Positions 37,801 to 47,440 of a DNA stretch of 64,000 nucleotides are shown here, piece by piece (positions within the stretch are counted from its first letter, which is position 1; each line of letters begins with the position of its first letter). Origin of the DNA: Hyposmocoma kahamanoa (Eukaryota; Arthropoda; Insecta; Lepidoptera; Cosmopterigidae); the NCBI RefSeq assembly GCF_003589595.1, contig NW_020653945.1, positions 10,386,855 through 10,450,854 on the forward strand. Direction: 5' to 3'. The notes below the pieces were generated by a model that made no database searches, was not told where the DNA came from, and saw nothing but the letters and a program-made list of their open reading frames with translations. Both the position numbers and the translations under genes were made by a program.

Positions 37801-40800
37801 AGTATGTTGGATATTTAAGAATCTCATTGTTTTTATGTTTAAGTAACATGATTTTTTTCTATAATTTTTAAGTGCAATTTATTTATTATGATCAATAGTC
37901 TGTTAATTTGTAAGTACTTTGTTTATTTCACAATGTCGTGCGTGGCTGTCATAGGAATACAAATTTACTCCTATTGTAATGCATGTTAACTTTAAGCATC
38001 TTCACAGTATGTATATGTTACTAGAGTTTCTTGTGAAAGAGTTCGCCCAGGGAAGTACTGCTACCTTACCTATTTCTGCCGCCAAGCAGTAATGTTAACA
38101 TTACTGCGTTCCGGTTTTGAATGGTAAGGGTGTTGGTGAAATTACAGGCACATGGGACTTGTTAACTTATGTCTAAAGGTGATGGGTGCAGTGATAGTGT
38201 CCCTCAGATCTTTGCAATTGAAAGCTCTGAGTTGCCACTCTCTGCAGCTTACCATCAGGCGCACGACTTGTTCGTCCTGTCATTTAATATTATTAAAAAA
38301 AGTATTCTGTAGCTATGCCATAAATAAATAAATAAATAAATAGAATATGCCATTTTTTTTTCTGGTAACAGTCGCGAAAACTAAGCATTCGATATATTTA
38401 TAACTGTCTCCGTAGCCGAACGGTTACCACCCTGGACTGCCACGCAGAGGTCCTGAGTTCGATTCCCAGCCTGGGAGAAATGTTTGTATGGCCTACAATT
38501 ATTTCTCTCGTGAGAAAAGTTGGGTGTAATTTGTGATTGTCTATGCGAGTGTGACCTTAACACCCGCCACACAGGGTTTTCTTAGAGCGGGGCTATTTAA
38601 AAAGAAAAGGATTTAATTTAAGTTTACTCGTAAATTCGCGACACACACGTCCGGTATTTATTCCGTTTTAGGGTCCACTGAAAATCAGCGTCACAGCCTT
38701 TTCTCAGCGGTGACAATAGCGGAGTTGATCTTTTTACATACGCTACACCTGCACACATGACATTCACTCTAATTGTGTTGAATATTTAATGTTTGCTTTG
38801 TTGATGTGTATGATTTTATTTTCATTTGGTTTTTATTTTATTTTCATTTATCGTTTTAATTTAGCTTTATATTTTTTATTTAGCTTTATTGCTGTATATT
38901 TTTGTATTGTGGCGTAGTAATAAATGATTTCTTGTCTATTCTATTCCATTCTAATAAAAGTATTATTTTGATAAATCATAGTCGTAGGAAAAGTCCTACG
39001 ACTATGATTTATCAAAATTTATCCTAAATATCAAGTCCTACAGTTGTTTACGTAAATATAATACTATAAAATATTAAATTATATTATTGAACGGGAAACT
39101 GACAAATTATTCGATATTACTTTCCACATCGAGTCTTTTCAATGCCTTTGTTTGACTTTGACTTTGTTTGTTTGACTCGCGTAATAACGAACAAGTTTAA
39201 GAATAAGTTTATATTGGCGAATAGCAATCTTTATTAAAATATAACTTGTGCGCCGTTGGTTGGAAATGAGTGTCGGGAAGTTGACAAAGCAACTTCTTTT
39301 ATCAAAGTGGTTTGGTATATAGCACATTTTTGTAACAGACTGTAATAAGGAAAGAAAATATATGTTTATTTGTACTTACATTGATGGGCAATCCTCAGTG
39401 CATCGATACTTTTATCTTTAATAGCCTGTGCATCGTTATCCAACGGCGGAACTGGCCATATAGTTGCCAACTCTTCGATTAACGACCTGAATACGTCTTT
39501 CTTGTACCACAATACGAACACTTTTGCAATGCCTTTAAAACAATACACAGTAAGTTAAATAAGAGAACTGTTATAAAAATATTGGTATATATAATCTGTT
39601 CGATGTTAAATGTAATTAAAATTTGCAAAGTAGATATACTCTGAACAAAACTAGTAAAATATATTTTTTTATCACACGTGCTCGCAAATAGTGCGATTGT
39701 ATGGTGGCTAACTTGATTATAATGCCCCAAATAAAACCTTCGGACCTTTTTACTTTTTATTACAGCCGTTGTCGTTAAGAAGTTTCTATTTAACCGACTT
39801 CAAAAAAGGAGGAGGTTCTCAATTCGACTGTATAATTTTTTTTGTATGTATGTTACGCGATAACTCCGGTAGTTGTGAACCGATTTTCATGATTCTTTTT
39901 TGTTGGTAAGAGGGTACCTCCATAGTGGTCCCATTTAATTTTGAAGATAATCATCCACCTCTAAGCGTGGTTGTTCAGATTCATTTTAATAAATAGCTCC
40001 TAAATTTTAATATAAGGAGCAATTATTTTACTGGTTAATTTCAATCATTTCATCAACAATTCAAAGCGTTTTTATACATACTTTCAGTAGTGAGAACCGA
40101 TTTTTATTATCTCCTGTGTCAAGTCCTGTATAGTGGCGAACTAGGGGGTGAATCCGGGTTTGCCCACTTTCCGGTAACAGATTTCAGTAAAACTTGGTAA
40201 TTAATTTATTGTTTGTTGTATAAACATAATATGAATTCCACGTTCGTTTGAGGTCGGTTTTTTAGTACTCTGTACTGAGATTATTTCATTTCTAGCACGA
40301 TATACTCTCTTAAGTAAGATAGGTTCAAGTTCAAGCAAGGATGTTACGTAAGCTCAGAATTAAAACATTCGCTTTGAATATTATCTATTTGGGGAATTTA
40401 TCGCTCCCCTAACGAACAATAAAACGGCCTCGTGAACTTCGTGAATGGCGATAGAATTATAATGTTTCGTGGTTTTTACAAATAGCTTTTTATCAAACCG
40501 GACAAACAATTTGCAATCGCTGACATGACCATTCACGTAACTAAAAAACTATCAAATATTTTTGGTAAGTGTGACACTCTCCTTGGCGACTCTCGTCCAA
40601 AGGGACTGCCACAGCCAGCCGGTGACAATAGGCGGCGTCTTAAGCCGCCACACCACCACCCCATGGAGTGAAGAAACCGGACATAAAAACAAAAATTTAA
40701 TAACATAAAAAAGCCTTTTGAACAAAATCACTAAAATCTTTAAAACGCACATGCCTTCCTGACCGGGTCGTGTACGGAGTGCCGGGCGAGGAGGTGGCTG

Positions 40801-43800
40801 GTTTGTCTGAAGGAACTGAAGACGGCAGCTGCGGCGGGACTGTAGCCAGGGGATGCCTAGCCTGTGGCACAGCAAGTGGGGGTCGCAAGCCATCGGTGAC
40901 ATCAGCATGTCCTTCCGCCGACGGCAAGCGAAATTGTCTTGACCCTTCTATCGAGGACGCAGTGAGTTCCGGAGTACGGCGCTTGCAGCGATCTTCGAGA
41001 CGTGTCGTCCCGAAGAAATACTAAGTGGCGGTCGCCAAATCCTTAAATATAAAAGACGAGGGCCTGCCGTGGTGAGATGCAGGAACCGGCCGAATTGAAA
41101 CCATCGCACGTATCAGTTGCGTTATTAAATCAGATGTCTCTGCGAGGCTGATTAGGCTAGGAGGAGCAACAATGAACTCGCCAGGAAGGCGGAGGATCTC
41201 GTCGAAAACGAGTTCCACTGATGACGCATTGATGTCCTCCTTAAAAGCCATCCACATGCCGAGAAGCACCAGAGGCAACGCTCTCGTCCACGTATCAGTG
41301 TGACACATGAGAGCTGCCTTGAGCTGACGATGGAGGTGTTCCACCATGCCATTGGCGCAAGGATGGTAACTGGTGGTGCGAATCTTTTTCGCTCCGCAGA
41401 AATCCATGAGTCGCCGAAATAGAGCCGACTCGAATTGACGCCCCTGATAGATGGTGACGAAGCTAGGAACACCGAAACGGGCAATCCATCCTGACACTAA
41501 TTTGTCGGAAACTACTTCTGCAATTATCGTCGTCATCGGCCAAGCCTCCGGCCACCGTGTGTAACGGTCTATGGTGGTTAAGCAATAATTAAAACCGTTA
41601 GAACATGGAAGTGGTCCGATGATGTCGATGTGCAGATGACGGAATCGACTGGTAGGTTGATCAAACCGACCAACTGGTGATTTAACATACCGCGATACCT
41701 TGCTTCTCTGGCACTGAACGCGGCAATGTGCCCACTCGCGACAACCTTTGTTGATGCTAGGCCATACGTAGCGACTTGCTGCCAAGCGTAAAGGTGCCCG
41801 TGCACTAGGGTGGCTGAAGTTATAGCAACGGTCGAAAGCAACTCGATGGAAAGGCGAAGTGAGATAAGGTCGAGGGCGACCGGTTGAGGTATCACATATT
41901 AGAGTGATGTTGGTGCCCGGGATCAAAACCTGTTCTAATTTCAAAGCCGATCCTTCTTGCATTTTCGCCAACTCTATGTCAGACATTTGAGACTGAGCTA
42001 GTGCGGTGAAATCGTCTTCGAGTGAAATCGCCTCGATGCGACATAAAGAGTCGGTGACGACTTTATCTTCAGTCTATGAGTTGTAAATTGGCTAATAAAA
42101 GATAGCTGGTTCAATTGCGGTGGAGATAATTTTTCACGACGTTGTACGAAGGCGTACAGCAGTGCCTTATGGTCAGCATATATAGTCACATGTTGCGCTT
42201 CGAGGATGTGGGGAAAAATTCCCGATAATAAGCAGGCCACTGAGCTTGCCGAGGAGTCAATTTCCTGCTGAAGAAAGCGAGGGGATTCCAGGCACCGTCC
42301 ACCTGTTGCTGAAGGCAAACACCAACATGGACAGTGGATGCATCGGTAAATAACCCAAGAAATGCATCCATGATCGGGTGTTGCAATAACGTGGCACTAG
42401 ATAGGCTAGCTTTGCAGGCTTCAAAATGCTCCAGAAGCTTCGGAACTTCTGGAGCTTCTGTCGTCTCTACCAATGGCAAAGGTGCCATTGGTAGAGACGA
42501 CAGCGTTAATTAAGGGAGCCTGAAATTTAGCTGCCTGAGGAATAAAACGTCTATAAAAATTTTACATGCCCAGAAAACGGCGCATACTCTGTACGGTTTT
42601 GGGAGGAGGAAAATCCAGTAGAGTTTGGATTCGTTCTTGCGGAGTGCAAGTGCCGTCGGAGTAATAACGTAACCCAAAAATCGGGCCTCTCTTACTCCAA
42701 AATTGCACTTGGAAGGGTTTAAAACAACAACATAATCATGAATGCGCTGAAAAAGAGTCCGCAGGTGGTTTTTGTGGAGAGTATCGTCCTTAGAGAAGAT
42801 GAGGATATCGTCCACATAAGGAAAATAGAAATCCAAACCCCGTGTGACCTCATCGATGAACATTTCAAAGGTTTGACCCGCATTCCTCAAACCGAAGGTC
42901 ATGAATGGGAATTCGAAGAGGCCAATGGGAATGGTACTAGCCGTCTTGGAAATGTCCTTTTCTGCCACAGGAATTAATTGATGGTAAGCCTTTACCAGGT
43001 CAAGGATGCTGAGTTCCACTGAGGCTGTTGGCAAAATCATGAATATGCCTCACCGGGTAACGATCCGGAATGGTCCTGGCGTTCAGACTGTATAATCGTG
43101 ATAATCGCCGCAAGGGCGCCAGGTGCTACCCTTTTTCAAGGTCAAATACAGCGGAGACGGCCACGGGCTATCTGAAGGTCTAGCAGTGCCGGAGCGCACC
43201 ATCTCTTCAATTTGTTTTATGGCGTCTGCCAGTTTTTGAGGGGCCAAACGACGGGGCCGGCAAGAAACTGGTGGGCCAATTTGGGGAATTTATCGCTCCC
43301 CTAACGAACAATAAAACGGTCGTAGGGGGCGTGACTCGTCGCGAGCACCGGTAGATGACGTAGAACACACGTTCGCACGTAGCTGCTCACAAGTCGCAGT
43401 CAGTAAAATGTCGGAGCTGATCCTCCATAGAAACTCCAGCGAGCGTTAGAATGGAATATGAGGCCTCCAATTTGTATTACTCATCTTCTTCATTGTATTT
43501 TGAAATTTTTATAAGTTTTTCTTGAGAAACGTAAAATTAAAATAGTCGGAATTTTCTCGTAAATGTTCGAGGCCGCCGAGACAATCGCGTCGGGGTCACC
43601 AATTTGGGGAATTTATCGCTCCCCTAACGAACAATAAAACGGCCTCGTGAGCTTCGTGAATGGAGATATAATTATAATTTTTCGTGGTTTTTACAGATAG
43701 CTTTTTATCAAACCGGGCAAACAATTTGCAATCGTTGACATGACCATTCACGTAACTAAAAAACTGTCAAATATTTTTGGCAAGTGTGACACTCTCCTTG

Positions 43801-44802
43801 GCTACTCTCGTCCAAAGAGACTGCCACAGCAAGCCGGTGATAATAGGCGGCGTCTAAAGCCGCCACATCTACTTAAATAGAAATTTAATTGTAAATCAGC
43901 TACATAATACTTAAATACTTGTTATAAAGAATTTCTTATAATTGTTTTTAATTATTTCGTGCATAAAAATTAAGCAATTTTGTTTTTTCTAGTCCATCAT
44001 GGCTGTATGCGTCTTTGCTTTTTACAACATTTTAGTTCGAGTTGTATTACCTATGGAAGAATAGCTAGCCGGTCATTTTGTGCAAAAAAAACTCCGCCAT
44101 TTGCAAAATCCATAATTGTTTGCATTGTATTTATTTCTTCGCAAATGTAAACATTGTATTTATTTCCTCGCAAATGTGATGAAAAACATTGTATGTATCA
44201 CAGACAGTAAAAAAATACAAAACTTGAGTTATGAAGCTTTCAGCAGCCTTCGGCTTCGGGCTTGTAATAGACTTTCGGTAGTGATATTTTATTTACCGTC
44301 TTAATACATAATGTATTGTTACTAAAACATGTGGGAACAAGAATTGATATATTGAGTTTATTAAATACTATAAATACATTTTCGTATTACATGTTTTATT
44401 GTTATAATGATTAATACAAATATCGAACAAACAGAAAAATTCATTCGACCGGCTGGATTCGAACCAGTGAATTCACCATATCCCATTGGTTGATTATCTC
44501 CCAACTGAACTACGGAATGAGTCAGGAATTGAGATATTTTACTTACTCAATACGCCGTAACCAAAAGTATGAAAAAGTGGAACGACATCCTCGACTCGTG
44601 GCGAATTAGACAGCGTGAGGACTATGAAAGCAATTTCACTGAAGACATGGTAGCAAATGCTCGAAACTGATAGTATGAACATTATTTTCTGGAGCAAATG
44701 AGCAGAGGTAGTCTCCGGTGCTTTGAATGACAGACCGATTCGCCGCATACAAAATTTACTCAACATTAAAGATTTATCTATTTCTTTATTAGACTCATCC
44801 AT
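25785..44802 (-). CDS. Odorant receptor A, complete nine-exon gene
   Basis: Exons: 44802-44547, 39532-39380, 36522-36340, 30158-29975, 29194-29098, 29016-28915, 27624-27536, 26427-26361, 25844-25785. They join in frame to 1191 nt (396 residues plus stop), the usual length of an insect 7tm_6 odorant receptor. The C-terminal half carries the family landmarks: Y-x-x-D-L-E-x-x-F-S, then AYKSGWY...RRALLFLII, AQKPIAFTAMKFTTISL and SYSYFALLYTMY just before the stop. Such receptors sit in the dendritic membrane of olfactory neurons with inverted topology and form odour-gated channels with Orco; the ligand is unknown. Start chosen: the ATG at 44802 (MDESNKEID), which gives a typical N-terminus. All introns are GT-AG; they hold most of the mobile elements of this window. 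A 93 percent identical paralogue lies upstream. Confidence 0.93.
26000..26115 (-). mobile_element. tRNA-derived SINE, family D copy 2
   Basis: Minus strand: CGTAGCTTAGTTGCCAGAGA and GATCGAGTCCAGTCGG, then the TCTTTGTACCAATCATAATA tail. Confidence 0.7.
26361..26427 (-). CDS. Odorant receptor A exon 8
   Basis: Acceptor ATTTCAG, donor GTACGT, 67 nt. Split Arg codon AG|A, then AQKPIAFTAMKFTTISLITY. This is the Q-x-P-x-x-x-T-A region before the last helix. Confidence 0.93.
27536..27624 (-). CDS. Odorant receptor A exon 7
   Basis: Acceptor GTTCCAG, donor GTTTAA, 89 nt. NADIASSAYKSGWYQTDPRC then RRALLFLII: the A-Y-x-S-x-W-Y...L-L-x-I signature of insect odorant receptors. Confidence 0.94.
27630..28410. 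other. Intron 6 of odorant receptor A, no other gene
   Basis: AT-rich, with a GC-richer segment at 28105-28195 (GGAACTGGCCCTGGAGGACT), possibly a LINE tail. Flanked on the right by dispersed family A copy 7. Confidence 0.45.
28415..28568 (-). repeat. Dispersed element family A, copy 7 (half)
   Basis: Minus strand; retains the hairpin and the GACGAACAA start, lacks the GCTTGGCGGCAGAAAT half. Confidence 0.7.
28915..29016 (-). CDS. Odorant receptor A exon 6
   Basis: Acceptor TTTACAG, donor GTAAGT, 34 codons in phase 0. LLEPLLAISNKLFLASALIQ then IGLICLYGDSILHA; the (C/W)-Y/L-G-(N/D/E)-x-(L/V) turn is typical of the region between helices 6 and 7. Confidence 0.93.
29098..29194 (-). CDS. Odorant receptor A exon 5
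   Basis: Acceptor TGTTCCAG, donor GTTAGT, 97 nt. YCNDLEEAFSVSNLINIVLS followed by SVNICCVVFVIV. The protein is identical to exon 5 of receptor B. Confidence 0.94.
29975..30158 (-). CDS. Odorant receptor A exon 4
   Basis: Acceptor GTCTCTAG, donor GTAAGT, 184 nt. GQSCVWIMIGTDLLFSAMAS, HICLLLRLLQKRLESLA, then NIKLHQRLI; the C/N-I-x-x-H-x-x-L-I motif is diagnostic for the family. Confidence 0.95.
30840..31500. repeat. Block shared with 58020-58450
   Basis: In intron 3 of receptor A. Shares GTTGCGTAG-GCG, GAGAAATTCATTG, TCATTGAAATAT, TAGATGAACGT and TTTTCTGTGTGGTC-like words, in the same order, with intron 5 of receptor B. Family F copy 1 is inserted in this copy only. Confidence 0.6.
31128..31430 (-). 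repeat. Dispersed repeat family F, copy 1
   Basis: Ends AAACCGACCTCAAAAG and TTTTTCAAAGTCGGTTAAAA are mutually complementary. The body contains TTAGAGGTGGAATATTTTCT. Interrupts a stretch shared with receptor B introns. Confidence 0.68.
31973..33976 (-). mobile_element. mariner element copy 3, internally deleted and split by a LINE
   Basis: Left end GGCGCACTATAAGTTTCCGG at 31975, right end TAGTGCGCCCTA near 33961-33972. The element stops at GGTCA (32025) and resumes at GGTCA (33388) after a LINE insertion. It also has its own internal deletion near 33737, joining the transposase C-terminal part to the 5' untranslated end. In intron 3 of odorant receptor A. Confidence 0.87.
32026..33387 (-). 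mobile_element. LINE fragment: endonuclease and linker, no reverse transcriptase
   Basis: Minus frames 33371-33156 (HQNIQGMKGKELQIELF, CITEHHF: start of an APE-type endonuclease), 32846-32556 (LDNIYTN and TSDHCQL, the end of it), 32541-32269, then DAEVAKMFENFFTDIP typical of the linker before RT. The RT domain is absent and the fragment ends directly in the tail (GAATTTGAATTTGAATTTG on the minus strand). Flanked by GGTCA on both sides inside a mariner. An internally deleted jockey-like copy. Confidence 0.82.
34295..34495. repeat. GC-rich partly self-complementary segment
   Basis: CTTCGCGAACCCGTTGTCGCGGG and GTCGCGAACGCGGCGTGTAGCCGCGAAG with GAATGTGGAGCC facing GGTATCCACAC. Looks like a degraded foldback element; open frames on both strands are a by-product of its base composition. 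Confidence 0.45.
34497..35985 (-). mobile_element. LINE fragment: reverse transcriptase and 3' end
   Basis: Minus frames 35983-35201 and 35145-34705. RT landmarks: CDLSKAFDCV, GVPHGSILGPFLFLIYINDL (usual Gln replaced by His) and the palm VLFADDTSLIF. The 3' part (GILMWGKAADIQTIFVLQKR, then VRFYN-like FYNKIPEHLLSL) is the LINE C-terminus. 5'-truncated, one frame break near 35150-35250. Same broad jockey-like group as the fragment at 32-33.4 kb but a separate insertion, since the order is wrong for one element. Confidence 0.87.
36340..36522 (-). CDS. Odorant receptor A exon 3
   Basis: Acceptor TTTCCTAG, donor GTAAAT. The split Trp codon T|GG gives WYFAVNVSGVWFYNLTPIG, then WVSWYPFDKHKPIAHVAVYI and FEMFA. 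W-Y-P-F/Y-D before the long hydrophobic stretch is a frequent odorant-receptor motif. Confidence 0.92.
36713..36905 (-). mobile_element. tRNA-derived SINE, family B copy 3
   Basis: Minus strand: GCCGAAGGGTTACCATGCCG and GGTTCGATTCCC; complete body to CGCGACACAGGGC. In intron 2 of odorant receptor A. Confidence 0.82.
38025..38290 (-). repeat. Dispersed element family A, copy 8
   Basis: Minus strand, near complete, in intron 2 of odorant receptor A. Confidence 0.75.
38398..38600 (+). mobile_element. tRNA-derived SINE, family B copy 4
   Basis: GTAGCCGAACGGTTACCACC and AGTTCGATTCCCAG boxes, body to TTAGAGCGGGGCTATTTAAA. Confidence 0.82.
38965..39018. repeat. Perfect 25-bp hairpin
   Basis: Arms 38965-38989 and 38994-39018 are exact complements around the 4-nt loop AAAG. 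In intron 2 of odorant receptor A. Confidence 0.9.
39380..39532 (-). CDS. Odorant receptor A exon 2
   Basis: Acceptor TTTTAAAG, donor GTAAGT, phases 1 in and 1 out. IAKVFVLWYKKDVFRSLIEE, then IWPVPPLDNDAQAIKDK and ALRIAHQ. The K-x-x-x-x-x-x-L-I-x-x-L pattern after helix 2 is common in the family. Confidence 0.9.
39793..40275 (+). repeat. Dispersed repeat family F, copy 2
   Basis: ACCGACTTCAAAAAAGGAGGAGG start and GAGGTCGGTTTTTTAG end (inverted). Very common type of repeat in Lepidoptera. In intron 1 of odorant receptor A. Confidence 0.7.
40388..40652 (-). repeat. 3' LTR of the gypsy element
   Basis: 265 bp, aligned end to end with the 5' LTR with scattered differences (for example AACTTCG/AGCTTCG, GGCGATAG/GGAGATAT), so the insertion is not very recent. 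Confidence 0.9.
41021..43260 (-). pseudogene. Gypsy pol remnant (RT, RNase H, integrase)
   Basis: RT: frames 43040-42510 with LDLVKAYHQLIPV, FEFPFMTFGLRNAGQTF and the palm YVDDILIFS. RNase H: 42488-42186 (LFTDASTVHVGVCLQQ) and 42318-41998 (TIYADHKALLYAF). Integrase: 41986-41021 with HIDIIGPLP (first Asp) and SYHPCANGMVEHLHRQLKAA (Glu), but the second Asp is lost: TIYQGRQFES where TDQGxQFES is usual. Frame breaks between the pieces; the start of RT also lies in a different frame near 43060-43260. Confidence 0.9.
43603..43867 (-). repeat. 5' LTR of the gypsy element
   Basis: 265 bp; directly inside it on the minus strand is TTGGTGACCCCGACGCGATT, the presumed primer-binding region, then an AT-rich leader. 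Confidence 0.88.
43990..44318. repeat. Dispersed repeat, copy 2 (partner 3935-4312)
   Basis: Second copy of the approximately 350-bp element, in the same orientation, in intron 1 of odorant receptor A, directly right of the gypsy element. Contains an internal duplication of the ATTTATTTCCTCGCAAATGT segment. Confidence 0.6.
44398..44520 (-). mobile_element. tRNA-derived SINE, family D copy 3
   Basis: Minus strand: CCGTAGTTCAGTTGGGAGAT and GGTTCGAATCCAGCCGG; the best preserved B box of the family. Adjacent to exon 1 of odorant receptor A (about 25 bp downstream of its donor). Confidence 0.75.
44547..44802 (-). CDS. Odorant receptor A exon 1
   Basis: 85 codons plus one base from ATG; donor GTAAGT. 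MDESNKEIDKSLMLSKFCMR, then a hydrophobic segment IMFILSVSSICYHVFSEIAF, ending HTFGYGVL. Typical odorant-receptor N-terminus with helix 1. Confidence 0.88.
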
Positions 44803-45194
44803 GTTTTTTTAAAAGGAAATCGCAGCCACTGCCTAATATCTAAGTAGGAAACAGAAAATTATTTAATCCTATTGCACAAGAGTAACTAATAAGATTTATG
44901 TATTACACATGTACAATACCAAATAGAATAAGATAGAATATGGAACTCTGTTCTGAAATTTATACCAAGTCAAAACATGAATACGAGAGCTAAAAGGATG
45001 GGGCCAATGAATTATAAATGTTTAACTTTATAACTTTCACGCCCAAATAACAAGAATTGTTAAAGCTAATTACCTACAGCCTGTTATTTCCAACTTGAGG
45101 ACAATTGGGTTCGTGTTAGGTGCTGAATTATACATGAGGATGTGTTAATTCAATGTTTGTTTTAAACATTCACTTTTGGAGTTGTGTCGAAATT

Positions 45195-45450
45195 TTTTTT
45201 TTATAAAATGTAAGTGCGCATTTGACCTCGATCTCACCTGATGGAAAGCGAGGATGAGGTCGACGACGAAGCATGCACATCTAAATAATGCCTATTCACT
45301 CTCGCCTTGAAAAGGCCCAAGTTATATCACGTTCAGGAAACAAGTCTGCAGGCAGGGAGTTCCACTTCATAGCCGTTCGCCATATAAATGAAGCATAACG
45401 CTTCGTGCGAATCTTTGAAAGAAAGAAATGACGTCTAATTTAGTTTTTCT
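45195..45450 (-). mobile_element. LINE 3' end (RT C-terminus)
   Basis: Minus strand encodes RTKRYASFIWRTAMKWNSLP, then GLFKARVNRHYL, the usual LINE C-terminal pattern (R-T-x-x-W-N-S-L-P...F-K-x-R-V), and ends in an A-run (T-run at 45193-45210). Confidence 0.72.
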
Positions 45451-45469
45451 TAACATTCTTCATTATTAT

Positions 45470-45760
45470 TTTGCACATCATCTTATCATCAGCCTATCGC
45501 AGTCCATTGTTGGACATAGGCCTCTCCCAATGTGCACCATTTCGCCCGGTCCTCGCTTGACGCATCCATTTGCTACCTGCGGTCTTTCACAGATCGTCAC
45601 TCCATCTGGGCAGAGGGCGGCCTACATTTCCCGAGTCGTGGTCTCTGCTCATGAAACTCACTTCCCCCATCGGTTATCGGTTCTTCGGCAGATATGGCCA
45701 GACCACTGTCACTTCAGCAAGCTGTTTAGATCCGGGAAAACCCGGTCTCTAAAATAGCGG
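45470..45760 (-). mobile_element. RTE-type LINE 3' end
   Basis: Minus strand reads W-S-D-D-L...AGSKWMRQAR-like and ends GCCTATGTCCAACAATGGACTGCGATAGGCTGATGAT, the common RTE 3' terminus in Lepidoptera. Confidence 0.75.
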
Positions 45761-46184
45761 GAATTCCCGAGTCTTACTAAAAGTAATGAAAGAACCGGGA
45801 TTTTAATTGTTTGCCGGTTATTTCTAACTTTCAGGAATCAGCTTCTGTAGTGTAATTACGGCCTATGGCATGTCGAAACTGTCTCGTAATCGAAACTAAA
45901 CTACGATAGATGCGGGCGGGGGAGAGAGTGAAGAGGATCTTAGTATTTTTATTTTATTTTTACATTTTAGAAAAATTTACGATCTCCATTTAATGAACTA
46001 CTTAAGTGCGACATAAGGTTATTACATCTGTTTCAATTTTACGCGTCCCAAAATTTTCTTTGTGTTGAGCTTGCTGTATTCGCCCTAAATTCAAGTAAAC
46101 ATTTTAATACATTAGTCATCTCCTTGTAGGGGGCAACCCCTTCAAGGATGTTACTAACATTTATTTAGAATAATTTTAACTTTC

Positions 46185-46480
46185 TTATAAAAAACCCACT
46201 TCCAAAAAATTGTGGAATTACAACTATTTGGGAAGTTTTATTGAAATCGGTTAACGGAAAGTAGGTGAAATCCAATAAACCGGATTCATCCCCTGATTTG
46301 TCACATTTAGAGGTGGAATGTTTTCTTTAAATTGGAACCACTGCTGATATTTTTCCCCTTTCCAACAAAAAAGGAATCGTCGAAATCTGTTTACATATAT
46401 CGGAGTAATCGCGTAACATACACACATAAAAAATACAGTCAAATTGAGAACCGCCTCCTTTTTTTAAATCGGTTAAAAAT
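46185..46480 (-). repeat. Dispersed repeat family F, copy 3
   Basis: Minus-strand copy with CCTCCTTTTTTTAAATCGGT at one end and TTAGAGGTGGAATGTTTTCT inside. Confidence 0.68.
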
Positions 46481-46499
46481 CACATCGTCTTGGGTTCAT

Positions 46500-47440
46500 T
46501 GAAGAATTTTTACGACACCGCTATGGTATGCGCCTATGTGAGTAGATTACCGCAACCCGCTAGATAATTAAAATGTGTGTCAGGTACATCGATTGTTTTA
46601 CAATAATTTGTCTCGTAATCACAATAGAGAGTGCATGTACATGTGCTCTTAATGTAACTACTGTGGGAATTGTAATCTTATTAGGTGGGAGGTCCGTGCC
46701 GTTGTTTGATTTCTCCAAGGGATTTGTGAACAAACACGTGATATATTTTCAGATTTCCTCTGCCAATTATTTTGTTTTACTGTTCTTGATTCTGGTTATT
46801 TATTTATAGGGACACTATATTGTCTGACATTTCTATTTATCATTTTCCTCTGCTAAGGGAAATGGGTTTGTTCATATAGGTGGATCTCTTTTTAGTACCA
46901 TTTTGTAGATGCAATCGAAATAGCTGGCGTTAATTCTCCTTGGTAAGGAATTTGGTGTAAAGTTGAGATATTTTTGGTGACTGTTTTTTTGGGCGTTCGT
47001 GACCGATATGAACCAGAGATTTTTCCTATATGGGCGCGGTTTTTAGACAATACTGGGCAAAATTAACCAGATCAAACCGTAAAAAAAGTATAAAGTAAAA
47101 ATTTTCACGTAAAATTTTGTCACGTAAATTAGGCAGTGAACACTAGTCCGAATAACGGAATAACAAATGTAATTTTTAATTATTAATAACTCGGCATTTG
47201 TCACTCACTATTTATTCTAGACTAAGATAAGTATACCTTGATATATTTTGCTAATACAATCTTTAGATAACGTTTTTTATAAACGCTGTCTTCGTAGTGT
47301 TTGCAAGGGGTGAACGAAAGGAACCTCCCTGCATGACGTATCATTCCCTCCCTGTATGTTTGCGGCACCTTGGGCAACATCGGTGCGTATCTTACGTCAA
47401 TTGGCAAATAGTGTATGTTTTCGGCATGACAAGAAGAAGA
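46500..47440. other. No recognised gene; one open frame
   Basis: Minus frame 47488-47222 (88 codons; includes VPQTYREGMIRHAGRFLSFT) is open, slightly GC-rich and not shared with the original TRPC flank. Family not recognised; likely a transposon piece. Confidence 0.35.

Larger units (their letters stand above)
40388..43867 (-). mobile_element. Gypsy-type LTR retrotransposon, internally deleted
   Basis: Two 265-bp LTRs (40388-40652 and 43603-43867) start TGTGGCGGC on the minus strand; TCTA lies on both outer flanks (40384-40387, 43868-43871), a 4-bp target duplication. Right of the 3' LTR is a purine tract (CATGGGGTGGTGGTG). The internal part encodes RT, RNase H and integrase on the minus strand and ends with the gypsy-like TRSGRHVRFKD. 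Gag and protease are absent: the leader is joined directly to RT through a 40-bp piece of LTR. Several frameshifts; inactive. Lies in intron 1 of odorant receptor A. Confidence 0.92.

Noticed and set aside
42738..42977. Plus-strand gene opposite the gypsy reverse transcriptase
   Set aside because: Shadow of the minus-strand RT frame, which has clear motifs.
25785..44802. Gustatory receptor instead of odorant receptor
   Set aside because: The C-terminal TYhhhhhQF motif of gustatory receptors is absent, while SYSYFALL, H-x-x-L-I and AYKSGWY fit odorant receptors.
45428..45757. Plus-strand protein-coding gene (109 codons)
   Set aside because: It is the complement of an RTE LINE 3' end.
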